This document shows positions 27,086-36,211 of a DNA stretch of 64,000 nt, piece by piece. The DNA is taken from the NCBI RefSeq assembly GCF_015471405.1, contig NZ_BLVZ01000003.1, positions 310,001-374,000 of the forward strand, given 5' to 3'. The DNA is from Pseudomonas cichorii. GTDB taxonomy: Bacteria > Pseudomonadota > Gammaproteobacteria > Pseudomonadales > Pseudomonadaceae. Numbering within the stretch: the stretch's first letter is position 1; every line of letters begins with the position of its first letter. The notes below the pieces were generated by a model that did not search any database, was not told where the DNA came from, and saw nothing but the letters and a program-made list of their open reading frames with translations. The position numbers and the translations under genes were made by a program.

Positions 27086-27639
27086 TAGTGAATCTCCTTG
27101 GAATAAACGCTGGTTTTGAGCTGTCCACGAGCACGGGCCAATCGTGAGCGGATGGTGCCAATCGGGATGTCCAGATGACGCGCGGCATCCTGATAACTGA
27201 TGTCCGAATCGACCACCAGTTGAATGACGGTGCGCATGTCCACCGAGAGTTCTTCGATAGCTTCAAGGGTACGGCCCAGGGTGCGCTGGAAATCGCTGAT
27301 CAGGCTTGGGTCATGGCCCTGCTCCAGGTTTTCCAGTTCGGAGTCGGTCAGTTCCATGCACTGAGGCTGGTTGTAAAACGTTTTGAAATGGTTCCTCACC
27401 AGATTGGCTGCAATCCCGAACAACCAGGTTTCAGGGCGGGAGGTGCCCAGATACTTGTGTTGATTGCGCCAGGCTTCCAGATACGTCATCTGCATCAGGT
27501 CATCGACATCCGCCTGATTGAATACGCGCTTACCGATGAAACCTCTCAGCTTTTTCTCGCTGCTTTTAGCAAGGCCACCCAAGTCCAGTGCGATAACACC
27601 GATGACTTTCCCTTCGCGCTGCATGCCTTTGACTTCCAC
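27085..27639 (-). CDS. hrpL: HrpL, ECF sigma factor of the T3SS regulon, 184 aa
   Basis: ECF sigma factor with region 2 'NQADVDDLMQMTYLEAWRNQHKYLG' and 'RPETWLFGIAANLVRNHF', and region 4 'ISYQDAARHLDIPIGTIRSRLARARGQL'. HrpL directs RNA polymerase to hrp boxes in front of T3SS and effector genes. GTG at 27639 is favoured over the ATG at 27624 because GGAG lies 8 nt upstream of it. A sigma-54 promoter candidate lies about 55-70 bp upstream, matching HrpRS/sigma-54 control in relatives. It is divergent from hrpJ and followed by pat with a 1-nt overlap. Confidence 0.95.
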   Translation of the reverse strand: MEVKGMQREGKVIGVIALDLGGLAKSSEKKLRGFIGKRVFNQADVDDLMQMTYLEAWRNQHKYLGTSRPETWLFGIAANLVRNHFKTFYNQPQCMELTDSELENLEQGHDPSLISDFQRTLGRTLEAIEELSVDMRTVIQLVVDSDISYQDAARHLDIPIGTIRSRLARARGQLKTSVYSKEIH

Positions 27640-27692
27640 GGTTGTATCTCCATATCCATAAGTAACTTTTGCCGGTAGTGGCCAGATAGGGA

Positions 27693-27710
27693 GAGCAGCG
27701 AATGTACCAA
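27693..27710 (-). promoter_or_regulatory. Sigma-54 promoter candidate for hrpL
   Basis: Minus-strand TTGGTACATTCGCTGCTC has GG at -24 (27708-27707) and GC at -12 (27696-27695) with exactly 10 nt between, close to the TTGGCACG-N4-TTGC consensus. It predicts a start near 27683, a 44-nt leader and hrpL translation from the GTG at 27639. Confidence 0.75.
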
Positions 27711-27842
27711 CTATTTATTATTTTCAAGTCATTGATTTATAAGGACTTGCACTCTCAAAAGTAGTGGCTTTGTGCCATTTGTTGCATTCTCGACACAAAG
27801 CCCGTGCAAGAACTGGCACAGCTTTCAAAGCATCAGATGGCA

Positions 27843-27870
27843 GGAACCGGTTGCGCTTAAACGCCACTCA
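27843..27870 (+). promoter_or_regulatory. hrp box of the hrpJ operon
   Basis: GGAACC (27843-27848), 15-nt spacer, CCACTCA (27864-27870): a perfect match to the HrpL-dependent promoter consensus GGAACC-N15/16-CCACNNA. It lies 33 nt upstream of the hrpJ ATG at 27904, so the longer open frame starting at 27772 is not the real gene start. Confidence 0.95.
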
Positions 27871-27903
27871 GGAAACACATGTTCCGAGGCGATAGCGCAG
27901 CCC

Positions 27904-29022
27904 ATGAAAATCAACTCCTTCCAAGATATGCGGCCCGCTGAACTGGAGCCGTTCCCTCGCCCCCCCGTCCAGGAGATGTCGAAGTCCTTCGCTCCCAAGA
28001 ATCCGTTGCTCGATTCCATGGAAGAAGTGGCGATGAAGTTCAGCGAAAGCGTGGAGCGCCACAGCAAGGGACTGGACGAACGGCATGTTCGTGAATCAGG
28101 CAGCTCGCAACGTATAGAACGCATCGAGAAACTGGCCGAGATGTACCGCCTGCTCGATAACAGCGAGCAACCCAGCCTTGAGCAACAGGCCAGGCGAATG
28201 CAGATCCAGATGATGCAGCAAGGCAGCTCGATGCCTGACCTGCTGAAAATGGCCGACAACGACCCGGCGCGGGCCGACATTCTGTTGCAACAGGTGGTGC
28301 GCATATCCGTTGCCGAAAGCAACGAAGCCAGTCACGACCAGGCTCAGACAATGCTTGAAGAGCTGCGTCTGACACACGGCGACAAGATTCGCGCCGGCTT
28401 GAACACCGCCAGCGCCATTGCCCTGTTCAGCAGCGACCCCCAACAGCGCAGCCTGATGCGTCAGCTTTATTACAAGGCAATCGTCGGTCAGCAGCCTCTG
28501 GCAACCCTGCTGGAAGCCTTGCTCGAACGCTTCAACGAAGACCAGTTCGCCCGCGGCCTGCGCACCTTGCAACGGGCATTGGCCGACGACATCGCCGCCC
28601 TCGCCCCGTCGCTGCCGGGCGGTGTGCTGCGCTCGATGCTGCGTGGCCTGGGTGCCAGCGGTCAGTTGAACAACCTGCTGAAAACCTGCCTGGCGCTGCT
28701 TGAACGTCTGGCCAAGAAGTCTCCGTGCAGCAGCATGACCGCACTGGGCATGAGCAAGCGGGTATTGCGTTTCTGTGGCAACGGCTTCTTCGCCCGCGAC
28801 CTGACGCTGCTGGCCGAAGAAACCATTGGTCGCACGCCCAACCTGCAACCGCTGTTCTTCAACGGCCTGTACCCGCTGCTGCAAAACCTGCCTCTGCCGT
28901 TGTGGAAGGACCTGAAAACCCGTCAGAACGGCCTGCGCCTGTTGCAGGGCCTCATGGATGAATTGTCTCGTCAGGAACGCAAGGCCATGGGCATTGAAGA
29001 TGCCGGGAGAGCCATCCAATGA
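27904..29022 (+). CDS. hrpJ: HrpJ (SctW), T3SS gatekeeper, 372 aa
   Basis: SctW/YopN-type gatekeeper that controls the order of substrate export and is itself secreted in P. syringae. The start at ATG 27904 follows the hrp box; polar N-terminus with 'QEMSKSFAPKNPLLDSMEEVAMKFSESVERHSK', then long helical HrpJ domain ('RIEKLAEMYRLL', 'LRTLQRALADDIAALAPSLPGGVLRSMLRGLG'). Length fits the family. It begins the hrpJ operon and overlaps hrcV by 4 bp. Confidence 0.93.
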   Translation: MKINSFQDMRPAELEPFPRPPVQEMSKSFAPKNPLLDSMEEVAMKFSESVERHSKGLDERHVRESGSSQRIERIEKLAEMYRLLDNSEQPSLEQQARRMQIQMMQQGSSMPDLLKMADNDPARADILLQQVVRISVAESNEASHDQAQTMLEELRLTHGDKIRAGLNTASAIALFSSDPQQRSLMRQLYYKAIVGQQPLATLLEALLERFNEDQFARGLRTLQRALADDIAALAPSLPGGVLRSMLRGLGASGQLNNLLKTCLALLERLAKKSPCSSMTALGMSKRVLRFCGNGFFARDLTLLAEETIGRTPNLQPLFFNGLYPLLQNLPLPLWKDLKTRQNGLRLLQGLMDELSRQERKAMGIEDAGRAIQ

Positions 29023-31124
29023 TTCGCATCATCCATGCACTCAACAACCTCGCGCTGGCGGTGATGAGGCGCACGGAAATCGTCGGTGCGATCATGGTCA
29101 TGGCCATTGTGTTCATGATGATCCTGCCCTTGCCCACCGCGCTGGTGGACGTGCTGATCGCCCTGAACATCTGTATTTCTTCATTGCTTATCGTGTTGGC
29201 GATGTACCTGCCGCGCCCGCTGGCGTTCTCGACCTTCCCGGCAGTATTGCTGCTGACCACCATGTTTCGCCTGGCCCTGTCGATTGCCACCACCCGCCTG
29301 ATTCTGCTGCAACAGGATGCCGGCCATATCGTCGAGGCATTCGGCAGCTTCGTGGTCGGCGGCAACCTGGCCGTGGGTCTGGTGATCTTCCTGATCCTGA
29401 CCATCGTCAACTTTCTGGTGATCACCAAGGGGTCGGAACGGGTTGCGGAAGTCGCCGCGCGCTTCACCCTGGACGCGATGCCCGGCAAACAGATGTCCAT
29501 CGACAGCGACCTGCGGGCCAACCTGATCAACGTACGTGAAGCCCGGCACCGCCGCGAGCAACTGTCCAAGGAAAGCCAGTTGTTCGGCGCAATGGATGGC
29601 GCGATGAAGTTCGTGAAGGGTGATGCCATCGCCGGTCTGGTGATCGTGTTCATCAACCTGATCGGTGGGTTTTCCATCGGCGTGATGCAACACGGCATGG
29701 AAGCCGGTGACGCCATGCACCTGTATTCGGTACTGACCATCGGTGACGGCCTGATCGCACAGATTCCTGCGCTGCTGATCTCGCTGACTGCGGGCATGAT
29801 CATCACCCGCGTTGCCCCGGACAGCCAGACCGCCGACGCCAACATCGGTCACGAAATCGCCGAACAGCTCACCAGCCAGCCAAAAGCCTGGGTGTTCTCT
29901 TCCATCGGCATGATGGGCTTCGGCCTGATTCCCGGCATGCCGACCATGGTGTTTGCCTGCATCAGCCTGCTGTGCCTGTTCAGCGGGCTGATTCAGTTAT
30001 GGCGGATTCGTCAGAAGGAGCTTTATCAGGATCAGGCCGGTGCCGCCCGCAATGGCGCGCCCGAACTCAATGGCCGCGAGGATATCCGTCGTTTCAACCC
30101 GTCGCGGGCCTACCTGTTGCAGTTTCACCCAAGCCATCAGGGTTTGATGGAGCTCGACATGCTGATTCAAGGTATTCGCCAGCGCCGTAACACACTGGTT
30201 CATAACTTTGGCCTGACACTGCCCTCCTTCGATATAGAGTTCACGGAGAGTTGCGAAATCGATGAATTCCGCTTCTGCGTTTATGAAGTGCCTTTTATCC
30301 GTGCCACCATTTCCCTGACCCAGGTGGCCGTCGATATTCGTGATGTCGAGGAAGACCAGCCCGGCACCCCAGGACGGGTTGATCGCGACGAAGCCCAGTG
30401 GATCTGGGTCGATGCCAACGATCCGCTGTTCGAGGACGAGGACATCGTCGGCATACGGCCTCATGAACTTGTCCTTGAACGCATGAGCCGCGCCTTCCAG
30501 GCCACCGGCCCGCAGTTCATCGGCCTTCAGGAAAGCAAGGCGATCCTCAGTTGGCTGGAATCCGAACAACCGGAGCTGGCTCAGGAGCTGCAACGCACCT
30601 TGCCGCTGGCGCGCTTTGCCGCCGTGCTGCAACGCCTCTCCGCCGAACTGGTTTCCCTGCGTTCGGTCAGGCCGATTGCCGAAACCCTGATCGAACAAGG
30701 CCAGCATGAACGCGACCTAAATGCCCTGACCGACTATGTGCGCATCGCCCTCAAGGCGCAGATCTGTCATCAACACAGTGAAGAAAACACCCTCCACACC
30801 TGGCTGGTGACGCCGGAAACGGAAGTATTGCTGCGCGATGCCCTGCGCCAGACCCAGAACGAATCCTACTTTGCCCTTGAGCCCGAGCTGGGCAGTGCGC
30901 TGCTCGAACAGTTGCGCGAAGCCTTCGCCCTGCAATCGAACCCGCCATCGAGCCCCAAGGCCGTCCTGCTGGTTGCACAGGATTTGCGCAGCCCCTTGCA
31001 CAGCCTGCTGGCAGATGAGTTCAACCACGTACCCGTGCTGTCTTTCGCCGAGTTGTTGTCCACGGTGCAAGTCAAGGTCCTGGGTCGCATCGACCTGGAT
31101 GAAGCACAAGCCCTGCTAGCCTGA
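29019..31124 (+). CDS. hrcV: HrcV (SctV), T3SS export gate, 701 aa
   Basis: FHIPEP-family export gate. Eight N-terminal membrane helices include 'FSTFPAVLLLTTMFRLALSIATTRLIL' and 'DAMPGKQMSIDSDLRANLINVREARHRREQLSKESQLFGAMDGAMKFVKGDAIAGLVI', the family signature. The large cytoplasmic ring domain follows (about 350-701). It recruits substrates above the ATPase. ATGA overlap with hrpJ and 10 bp to hrpQ. Confidence 0.97.
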   Translation: MIRIIHALNNLALAVMRRTEIVGAIMVMAIVFMMILPLPTALVDVLIALNICISSLLIVLAMYLPRPLAFSTFPAVLLLTTMFRLALSIATTRLILLQQDAGHIVEAFGSFVVGGNLAVGLVIFLILTIVNFLVITKGSERVAEVAARFTLDAMPGKQMSIDSDLRANLINVREARHRREQLSKESQLFGAMDGAMKFVKGDAIAGLVIVFINLIGGFSIGVMQHGMEAGDAMHLYSVLTIGDGLIAQIPALLISLTAGMIITRVAPDSQTADANIGHEIAEQLTSQPKAWVFSSIGMMGFGLIPGMPTMVFACISLLCLFSGLIQLWRIRQKELYQDQAGAARNGAPELNGREDIRRFNPSRAYLLQFHPSHQGLMELDMLIQGIRQRRNTLVHNFGLTLPSFDIEFTESCEIDEFRFCVYEVPFIRATISLTQVAVDIRDVEEDQPGTPGRVDRDEAQWIWVDANDPLFEDEDIVGIRPHELVLERMSRAFQATGPQFIGLQESKAILSWLESEQPELAQELQRTLPLARFAAVLQRLSAELVSLRSVRPIAETLIEQGQHERDLNALTDYVRIALKAQICHQHSEENTLHTWLVTPETEVLLRDALRQTQNESYFALEPELGSALLEQLREAFALQSNPPSSPKAVLLVAQDLRSPLHSLLADEFNHVPVLSFAELLSTVQVKVLGRIDLDEAQALLA

Positions 31125-31134
31125 CGGAGTCCCT

Positions 31135-32118
31135 ATGGAAACCAAGAAACACTACGAACTACGGGTACTGACCGGCCTGCATCGGGGCGCGGCACTGCCC
31201 TTGAACGGCGATCAATGGAGCATCGGCTCATCCAGCGGCGCAGACCTTTCACTGTACGATCCCGGCATCAAGGACAGCCACTGCATGCTGCGGCTGGTGG
31301 ACAGCACCTGGTCGCTGGCCAGCAGCGAAGGCCCAGTCACCGACAGCGAAGGCCACAAGATAGAAGGCATTACCCAGCTTGAGCCGGGGACGCCGTTTGC
31401 CCTCAATGGCGTATGGCTGTCAGTGCTCAGCGCCAACACCGAATGGCCACCTGAAGAAGACGAAGAAAACGAAGAACAGCCTCAAGCGTCTGCCGAAGCC
31501 TTTGCAGACGCTCTTGCCGACCCAGAGCCCGAACAGAAGTACGAACCGGAACCTGTGCAGTTGGTCGCCGAGCGCGAAGCTCCGGCACCTAAGGCAGCAC
31601 CACGCTCACTGCTCGGGCCTTTATTGCTGGCCGGTTCACTGGTGGTGTTTCTGGGCGCGCTGTTCTGGCTGGTCAACCAGCAGGAACCTGCACCGCCAGC
31701 GCCGCTGAAACCGTCCAAAGTCGAGCTCAAGGATGCGACCGAGGTAAAGAAAGTCCTCACCAGAATGCTCGAAGAGCGCGAGCTGCAAAAGCGCATAACC
31801 ATTGCTGAAGAAGAAGGAAAGATTTTCCTGCACGGGCCTTTCGACGAGGACGACCTGTTGCAGTCCACCTCGCGCATGCTGTTGCACTTCGATCGTCAGT
31901 ACAAAAGCCCGCTGCAAGTGCTCAACGCCCTGCCCGCCGCCACGGCTGAACTGCCTTTCACCATCATTCAGATCAGCAATACACGCCTGGCCAGTGTCCT
32001 GACCAGCGATGGCCGGCGCCTGTTCCTGGGCGATGAAGTCGATGGCGTGCGCTTCGTCGATATCAACGAGCATAAAGTGGTATTCGAGGGTGAACGGCGT
32101 GTGGAGGTGAGCTGGTGA
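31135..32118 (+). CDS. hrpQ: HrpQ (SctD), T3SS inner-membrane ring protein, 327 aa
   Basis: N-terminal FHA-like cytoplasmic domain (residues 1-100; 'WSIGSSSGADLSLYDPGIKDSHCML'), an acidic linker (104-150), a single membrane helix (158-180) and a periplasmic ring-building part. This is the SctD plan; SctD forms the outer inner-membrane ring with HrcJ, which is not in this window. Overlaps hrcN by 4 bp. Confidence 0.93.
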   Translation: METKKHYELRVLTGLHRGAALPLNGDQWSIGSSSGADLSLYDPGIKDSHCMLRLVDSTWSLASSEGPVTDSEGHKIEGITQLEPGTPFALNGVWLSVLSANTEWPPEEDEENEEQPQASAEAFADALADPEPEQKYEPEPVQLVAEREAPAPKAAPRSLLGPLLLAGSLVVFLGALFWLVNQQEPAPPAPLKPSKVELKDATEVKKVLTRMLEERELQKRITIAEEEGKIFLHGPFDEDDLLQSTSRMLLHFDRQYKSPLQVLNALPAATAELPFTIIQISNTRLASVLTSDGRRLFLGDEVDGVRFVDINEHKVVFEGERRVEVSW

Positions 32119-33473
32119 GCGAATCAGCCCTGAATCCTCTGAACACATGGCGCCAGGAACACAGCGAACGACTGCAACGTTGTGCGCCAGTGGAAGTCAT
32201 GGGTCGTATCGCCGGTGTCAGCGGCATCCTCTTGCACAGCCATATGCCTCAGGCACGCATCGGCGACTTGTGCGAAATCCGTCGGGCAGATGGCACTGAG
32301 GTGATGGCCGAAATCGTGGGCTTCGACCGCAAGCACACCTTGCTCGCGGCACTCGGAGCGCTGGACGGCATCGCCATCGGTGCGCCGGTCCGGCCACTGT
32401 TCCAGCCCCACAGTCTGGTGGTGGGTGAATATCTGCTGGGCTCGGTCCTGGATGGTTTCGGACGCTCGTTGAGCGGTGACGGGCCATCGGCCTTTGCGCT
32501 TTCCGGCGCGGCGGGAGCCCAGCCCGTCATCCGCGATGCACCACCGGCCACCGAGCGCCCCAGGATCGAAGCGCCGTTGTCCACCGGCCTGCGCGCCATC
32601 GACGGGCTCCTGACCCTTGGCGAAGGCCAGCGGGTCGGCCTGTTCGCCGGTGCCGGTTGCGGCAAGACGACGTTGCTCGCGGAAATGGCGCGCAACACGC
32701 CCTGCGAGGCAATCGTGTTTGGCCTGATCGGTGAGCGCGGACGTGAATTGCGTGAGTTTCTCGACCACGAACTGGACGAAGAACTGCGCTCGCGAACCGT
32801 GCTGGTCTGCTCCACTTCGGACCGCAGCAGCATGGAGCGTGCCCGTGCAGCGTTCACTGCCACGACCATCGCCGAAGGTTTTCGACAGCAGGGCAAATCG
32901 ACCTTGCTGATCATCGACTCCCTCACCCGTTTTGCACGGGCCCAGCGGGAAATCGGTCTGGCCAGTGGCGAGCCGGCCGGTCGCGGCGGGCTTCCGCCCT
33001 CGGTCTACAGCCTGCTGCCGCGTCTGGTGGAGCGCGCCGGAAGAACCCGGACCGGAGCAATCACAGCCCTGTACTCGGTACTGATCGAACAGGACTCGAT
33101 GAACGACCCGGTGGCCGACGAAGTTCGCTCCCTGCTGGACGGCCATATCGTGCTCTCTCGGCGCCTGGCAGAGCGCGGCCATTACCCGGCCGTGGACATT
33201 CTGACGAGCCTGAGTCGAACGATGAGCAATGTGGTGGGAACCGAACAGGTCAAGGGTGCCACACAGATACGCAGACTGTTGGCTGCTTATCAGCAAGTTG
33301 AAATGTTGATCAAGCTGGGTGAGTACCAACAGGGGAACGATCCACTGACCGACTTCGCTGTGCAATCGCGCGATCAGATCATGGATTTTCTGCAGCAATC
33401 GCTACGAGACCCGGTGTCGCTGGAAGACACCCTGGACCACCTCATACAGGTAACTGCTGATGTCCCACGATGA
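32115..33473 (+). CDS. hrcN: HrcN (SctN), T3SS ATPase, 452 aa
   Basis: F-type-like ATPase: Walker A 'AGAGCGKTTL' (Lys184), 'FGLIGERGRELREF', Walker B 'TLLIIDSLTRFARAQREIGL', and the conserved 'YPAVDILTSLSRTM'. It unfolds and releases effectors from chaperones. An hrp-box-like sequence lies inside its 3' end. It overlaps hrpO by 14 bp. Confidence 0.97.
   Translation: MSESALNPLNTWRQEHSERLQRCAPVEVMGRIAGVSGILLHSHMPQARIGDLCEIRRADGTEVMAEIVGFDRKHTLLAALGALDGIAIGAPVRPLFQPHSLVVGEYLLGSVLDGFGRSLSGDGPSAFALSGAAGAQPVIRDAPPATERPRIEAPLSTGLRAIDGLLTLGEGQRVGLFAGAGCGKTTLLAEMARNTPCEAIVFGLIGERGRELREFLDHELDEELRSRTVLVCSTSDRSSMERARAAFTATTIAEGFRQQGKSTLLIIDSLTRFARAQREIGLASGEPAGRGGLPPSVYSLLPRLVERAGRTRTGAITALYSVLIEQDSMNDPVADEVRSLLDGHIVLSRRLAERGHYPAVDILTSLSRTMSNVVGTEQVKGATQIRRLLAAYQQVEMLIKLGEYQQGNDPLTDFAVQSRDQIMDFLQQSLRDPVSLEDTLDHLIQVTADVPR
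33237..33265 (+). promoter_or_regulatory. hrp-box-like sequence inside hrcN
   Basis: GGAACC (33237-33242), 16-nt spacer, CCACACA (33259-33265): matches the HrpL consensus. It lies 195 nt before the hrpO start, where P. syringae has a separate promoter for the hrpP/hrcU operon somewhat further downstream. The encoded residues (G-T-E-Q-V-K-G-A-T-Q) are conserved in SctN proteins, so a chance match is possible. Confidence 0.45.
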
Positions 33474-33924
33474 CCTTGACCTGCTGGATTCGGCCAATGA
33501 TCCGCAAATGAACAGCCTTGGCCAGACCCTCGATATCCTGGCGCCGATCCGTCGGCACCGTCTGACCCTGGCCGAACAGGCATGGCGACGTCAAAACCAG
33601 GTGCTCAACGACTTGCAGACCCGCCTGCATCAAATGACCAGGGACATCGAGTCATTGCATCAGGCCTATCGCCAGTCACGCATCGAGCAACGCGATCGGC
33701 ATGCGAACCGCCCGTTGCCCTTGAGCGAAATGAATGACTGGCTGGCCCAGGAACGTCAGGCCATCCGGCATATCGAGCGCAGCGAAAAGCATCTGAGCAA
33801 CCTTCAGCACGAGCACCGCCAGCAGCAAATGTGGACTGATGACAGCCACAAGGAACTGCGCAAACGCCAGCGTGATGTTGAAAAACTCGACTACCTGATG
33901 GATCTCGCCCGGGAGGCCTCATGA
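33460..33924 (+). CDS. hrpO: HrpO (SctO), T3SS stalk protein, 154 aa
   Basis: Almost entirely helical and charged with long Gln/Arg/Glu/His heptads, as expected for the SctO/YscO coiled-coil stalk that connects the ATPase to the export gate. Size and position directly after hrcN support the call; sequence conservation is low in this family. It overlaps hrcN by 14 bp and hrpP by 4 bp. Confidence 0.88.
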   Translation: MSHDDLDLLDSANDPQMNSLGQTLDILAPIRRHRLTLAEQAWRRQNQVLNDLQTRLHQMTRDIESLHQAYRQSRIEQRDRHANRPLPLSEMNDWLAQERQAIRHIERSEKHLSNLQHEHRQQQMWTDDSHKELRKRQRDVEKLDYLMDLAREAS

Positions 33925-34481
33925 ACACCAAGCCTGTGGCGCACAAGCCCACGCCTCCACGCCCGCAGGAGCCGCCCAAGCCACGCAACAGCACCAGCAA
34001 CACCGAGAACACCGCCACGCCGGTCAAGCACGAGCGCGGCGAACATGTGCCTCACGAAACTCTGGAAGAAGGCGAACTCTTCGAGCAGATGATGACCGCG
34101 TCGAACGACAACGTCTTCTGGCTGGGCAACGATCAGCCACAAGGCCTGAGCGATGGCTGGCGCGATGGCGAAAAGCATGGCAGCAATGCCTCGCTGCCAC
34201 CGGCACCGGTTGAAGCCTTGTGGGACTCGCTGCTCAACCCGATAGAAGAACACCTGGCCAGCAACGAAATGGAACCGATGGAAGCCATCTTCGAGCTGCC
34301 GGAACTGGGCAAGGTGACGGTACAGGTCATCCCGCGCAGCGACGGGCTGGATATTGCCCTGCGCTTTGCCCGTGATGCTGCCTTGCAGCGTTGTCAGGAA
34401 AACCGCGAAGCCAGCCGTGAATGGCTCAGCCAACGGCTGGGACGTCGCGTCAGGCTCACTCTCGATCAGGCAGGTCATTGA
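33921..34481 (+). CDS. hrpP: HrpP (SctP), T3SS substrate-specificity switch, 186 aa
   Basis: Pro/Thr/Asn-rich disordered N-terminal half (about residues 1-45), followed by a compact C-terminal part with 'ELPELGKVTVQVIPRSDGLDIALRFARDAALQRCQENREASREWLSQRLGRRVRL', the T3S4-type switch domain that in relatives controls pilus length and the change to effector export. Position between hrpO and hrcQ is as in P. syringae. ATGA overlap with hrpO; hrcQ starts 1 nt after its stop. Confidence 0.88.
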   Translation: MNTKPVAHKPTPPRPQEPPKPRNSTSNTENTATPVKHERGEHVPHETLEEGELFEQMMTASNDNVFWLGNDQPQGLSDGWRDGEKHGSNASLPPAPVEALWDSLLNPIEEHLASNEMEPMEAIFELPELGKVTVQVIPRSDGLDIALRFARDAALQRCQENREASREWLSQRLGRRVRLTLDQAGH

Positions 34482-34482
34482 A

Positions 34483-35547
34483 ATGAATGCACAGGCACTT
34501 GCCCTCAGACCCGTCAGCACCACCGAAGCTTCGATCCGACAACGGATAGGCACCGGTCTGAGCCTGCCTTTCCAGCTCAATCGGCAAAAAGGCCAACTGG
34601 CCTTGCGCCTGGCGCCCACACCCGGCCAGACCGTCGACGAAGGTCATCTGGAATGTGCGTCCGGGCCTTTGCGGCTGACCAATACCGAAGCCCTGCTGGG
34701 CCTGTTATCCAGTTGCCCGGCCCTGTTGCAGCAATCGGACAACAACGAAGACCATCAGTGGTACTGGCAGCTTTACAACCATTACCTGAGCCCCGAGCTG
34801 CAACACCTGTTCGGCACATTGCAGCCGCTGGATCAGCCCAATGAACAAGGGCTGGACTGCCTGCTGGAAGCGCGCATCAACGGTTTGCGGGTCTGCTCCA
34901 GGCTGAGCGCGCCACCCGCCACCCTGCTCGATCTGCTGGATCGCGGCCAATGGCAGCACACTCATATCGGCCAGACCTGGCCGTGGCCCATCAACACCCC
35001 GCTGCTGTTGGGCCATCTGGCCCTGACCTACAAGCAGTTGAAGGGGTTGCGCCCCGGCGATGTGCTGCTGCCCGACCATCCACTGTTTACCCCCGATGGC
35101 CACGGAATACTGCAACTGGGCTCCTGCCGCCTGAGCCTGGTCCAGGAGTCCGCCAACGCATTGTGCTTCACCCTTACCGAACTGGAGCAAGACACCATGA
35201 ATGCCACTATCGACCACTTTGCGGCTTCCGACAGCGATAACCCGATTCTGCTCGACGATATCCATATGCAGGAACACGAAGATTTCGCCGAAAACACGGC
35301 TGACGGAAGCGACGATATGGAGCGCTTCAACGATCTGGCGCTGGCCCTGACGCTGCGTGCGGGCAATCTCTCACTGAGCCTGGGTCAGTTGCGTTCGCTG
35401 TCGGTCGGCTCCGTGCTGACCTTCAACGGTTGCGCGCCGGGCCATGCCATGCTGTTCCATGGCGAGCGTGCGCTGGCGCATGGCGAGCTGGTGGATGTCG
35501 AAGGACGCCTGGGCCTGCAGATCACCCGCATGGAAGCCTTGCGGTGA
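34483..35547 (+). CDS. hrcQ: HrcQ (SctQ), T3SS cytoplasmic ring protein, single-ORF form, 354 aa
   Basis: Builds the C-ring sorting platform. Here it is a single gene from ATG 34483 ([13 protein letters not shown]); the 129-bp upstream frame extension lies in hrpP and is rejected. In P. syringae the same region is split into hrcQA and hrcQB. The N-terminal 238 residues correspond to HrcQA, and residues 239-354 to HrcQB with its SpoA domain ('[31 protein letters not shown]'). An internal ATG with a good ribosome site (see next entry) could make the short form. GTGA overlap with hrcR. Confidence 0.92.
   Translation: MNAQALALRPVSTTEASIRQRIGTGLSLPFQLNRQKGQLALRLAPTPGQTVDEGHLECASGPLRLTNTEALLGLLSSCPALLQQSDNNEDHQWYWQLYNHYLSPELQHLFGTLQPLDQPNEQGLDCLLEARINGLRVCSRLSAPPATLLDLLDRGQWQHTHIGQTWPWPINTPLLLGHLALTYKQLKGLRPGDVLLPDHPLFTPDGHGILQLGSCRLSLVQESANALCFTLTELEQDTMNATIDHFAASDSDNPILLDDIHMQEHEDFAENTADGSDDMERFNDLALALTLRAGNLSLSLGQLRSLSVGSVLTFNGCAPGHAMLFHGERALAHGELVDVEGRLGLQITRMEALR
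35183..35199 (+). promoter_or_regulatory. Internal ribosome site and start within hrcQ
   Basis: GGAG at 35183-35186 lies 10 nt before an in-frame ATG at 35197 (codon 239 of hrc[15 protein letters not shown]). Translation from it would give a 116-residue HrcQB-like product, as known for SctQ-C in other T3SSs. Confidence 0.6.
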
Positions 35548-36197
35548 ATCTCCAGGATGCCAACCCACTGACGCTTGCCCTGTTTCTGGGGGCTCTGTCA
35601 CTGGTGCCATTGCTGATGATCATCTGCACGGCCTTCCTGAAGATCGCCATGGTGCTCTTGATTACCCGTAACGCCATCGGTGTCCAGCAGGCCCCGCCAA
35701 ACATGGCGTTGTATGGCATTGCCCTGGCGGCCACGCTGTTCATCATGGCGCCGGTGTTCAATGAAATGGGGCAACGGGTCAAGAAACTCCCCGAACGCCT
35801 GGATAACTTTGCCGCCATGGAAAGCGCCGGCAAACATGTGATCGAACCGTTGCGCCTGTTCATGACCCGCAACATCGATCCGGATATTCAGACCCACCTG
35901 CTGGAAAACACCCAGCGCATGTGGCCAAAGGAAATGTCGTCCCAGGCCAGCCGCGATGACCTGCTGCTTGTCGTGCCGGCCTTCGTATTGTCCGAGTTGC
36001 AGGCCGGTTTTCAGATCGGCTTCCTGATCTACATCCCGTTCATCGTCATCGACCTGATTGTCTCGAACATTCTGCTGGCTCTGGGCATGCAGATGGTTGC
36101 GCCGATGACCATTTCGCTGCCGCTGAAAATCCTCCTGTTCGTGCTGGTCGATGGCTGGACCCGCCTGCTCGATGGGCTCTTCTACAGCTACATGTGA
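35544..36197 (+). CDS. hrcR: HrcR (SctR), T3SS export apparatus, 217 aa
   Basis: FliP/SctR family. Start set at GTG 35544 ([24 protein letters not shown]), overlapping the hrcQ stop; the upstream extension of the frame belongs to hrcQ. Conserved '[28 protein letters not shown]' and '[39 protein letters not shown]' are clear. Length of 217 is standard for HrcR. It forms the SctR5S4T1 pore complex. Confidence 0.96.
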   Translation: MNLQDANPLTLALFLGALSLVPLLMIICTAFLKIAMVLLITRNAIGVQQAPPNMALYGIALAATLFIMAPVFNEMGQRVKKLPERLDNFAAMESAGKHVIEPLRLFMTRNIDPDIQTHLLENTQRMWPKEMSSQASRDDLLLVVPAFVLSELQAGFQIGFLIYIPFIVIDLIVSNILLALGMQMVAPMTISLPLKILLFVLVDGWTRLLDGLFYSYM

Positions 36198-36211
36198 TCC
36201 GCCGAGGCTTT

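Noticed and set aside
27763..27778. TGGCAC-like element on the minus strand as sigma-54 promoter for hrpL
   Set aside because: The -12 GC is missing at the required spacing; the site at 27693-27710 fits GG-N10-GC exactly.
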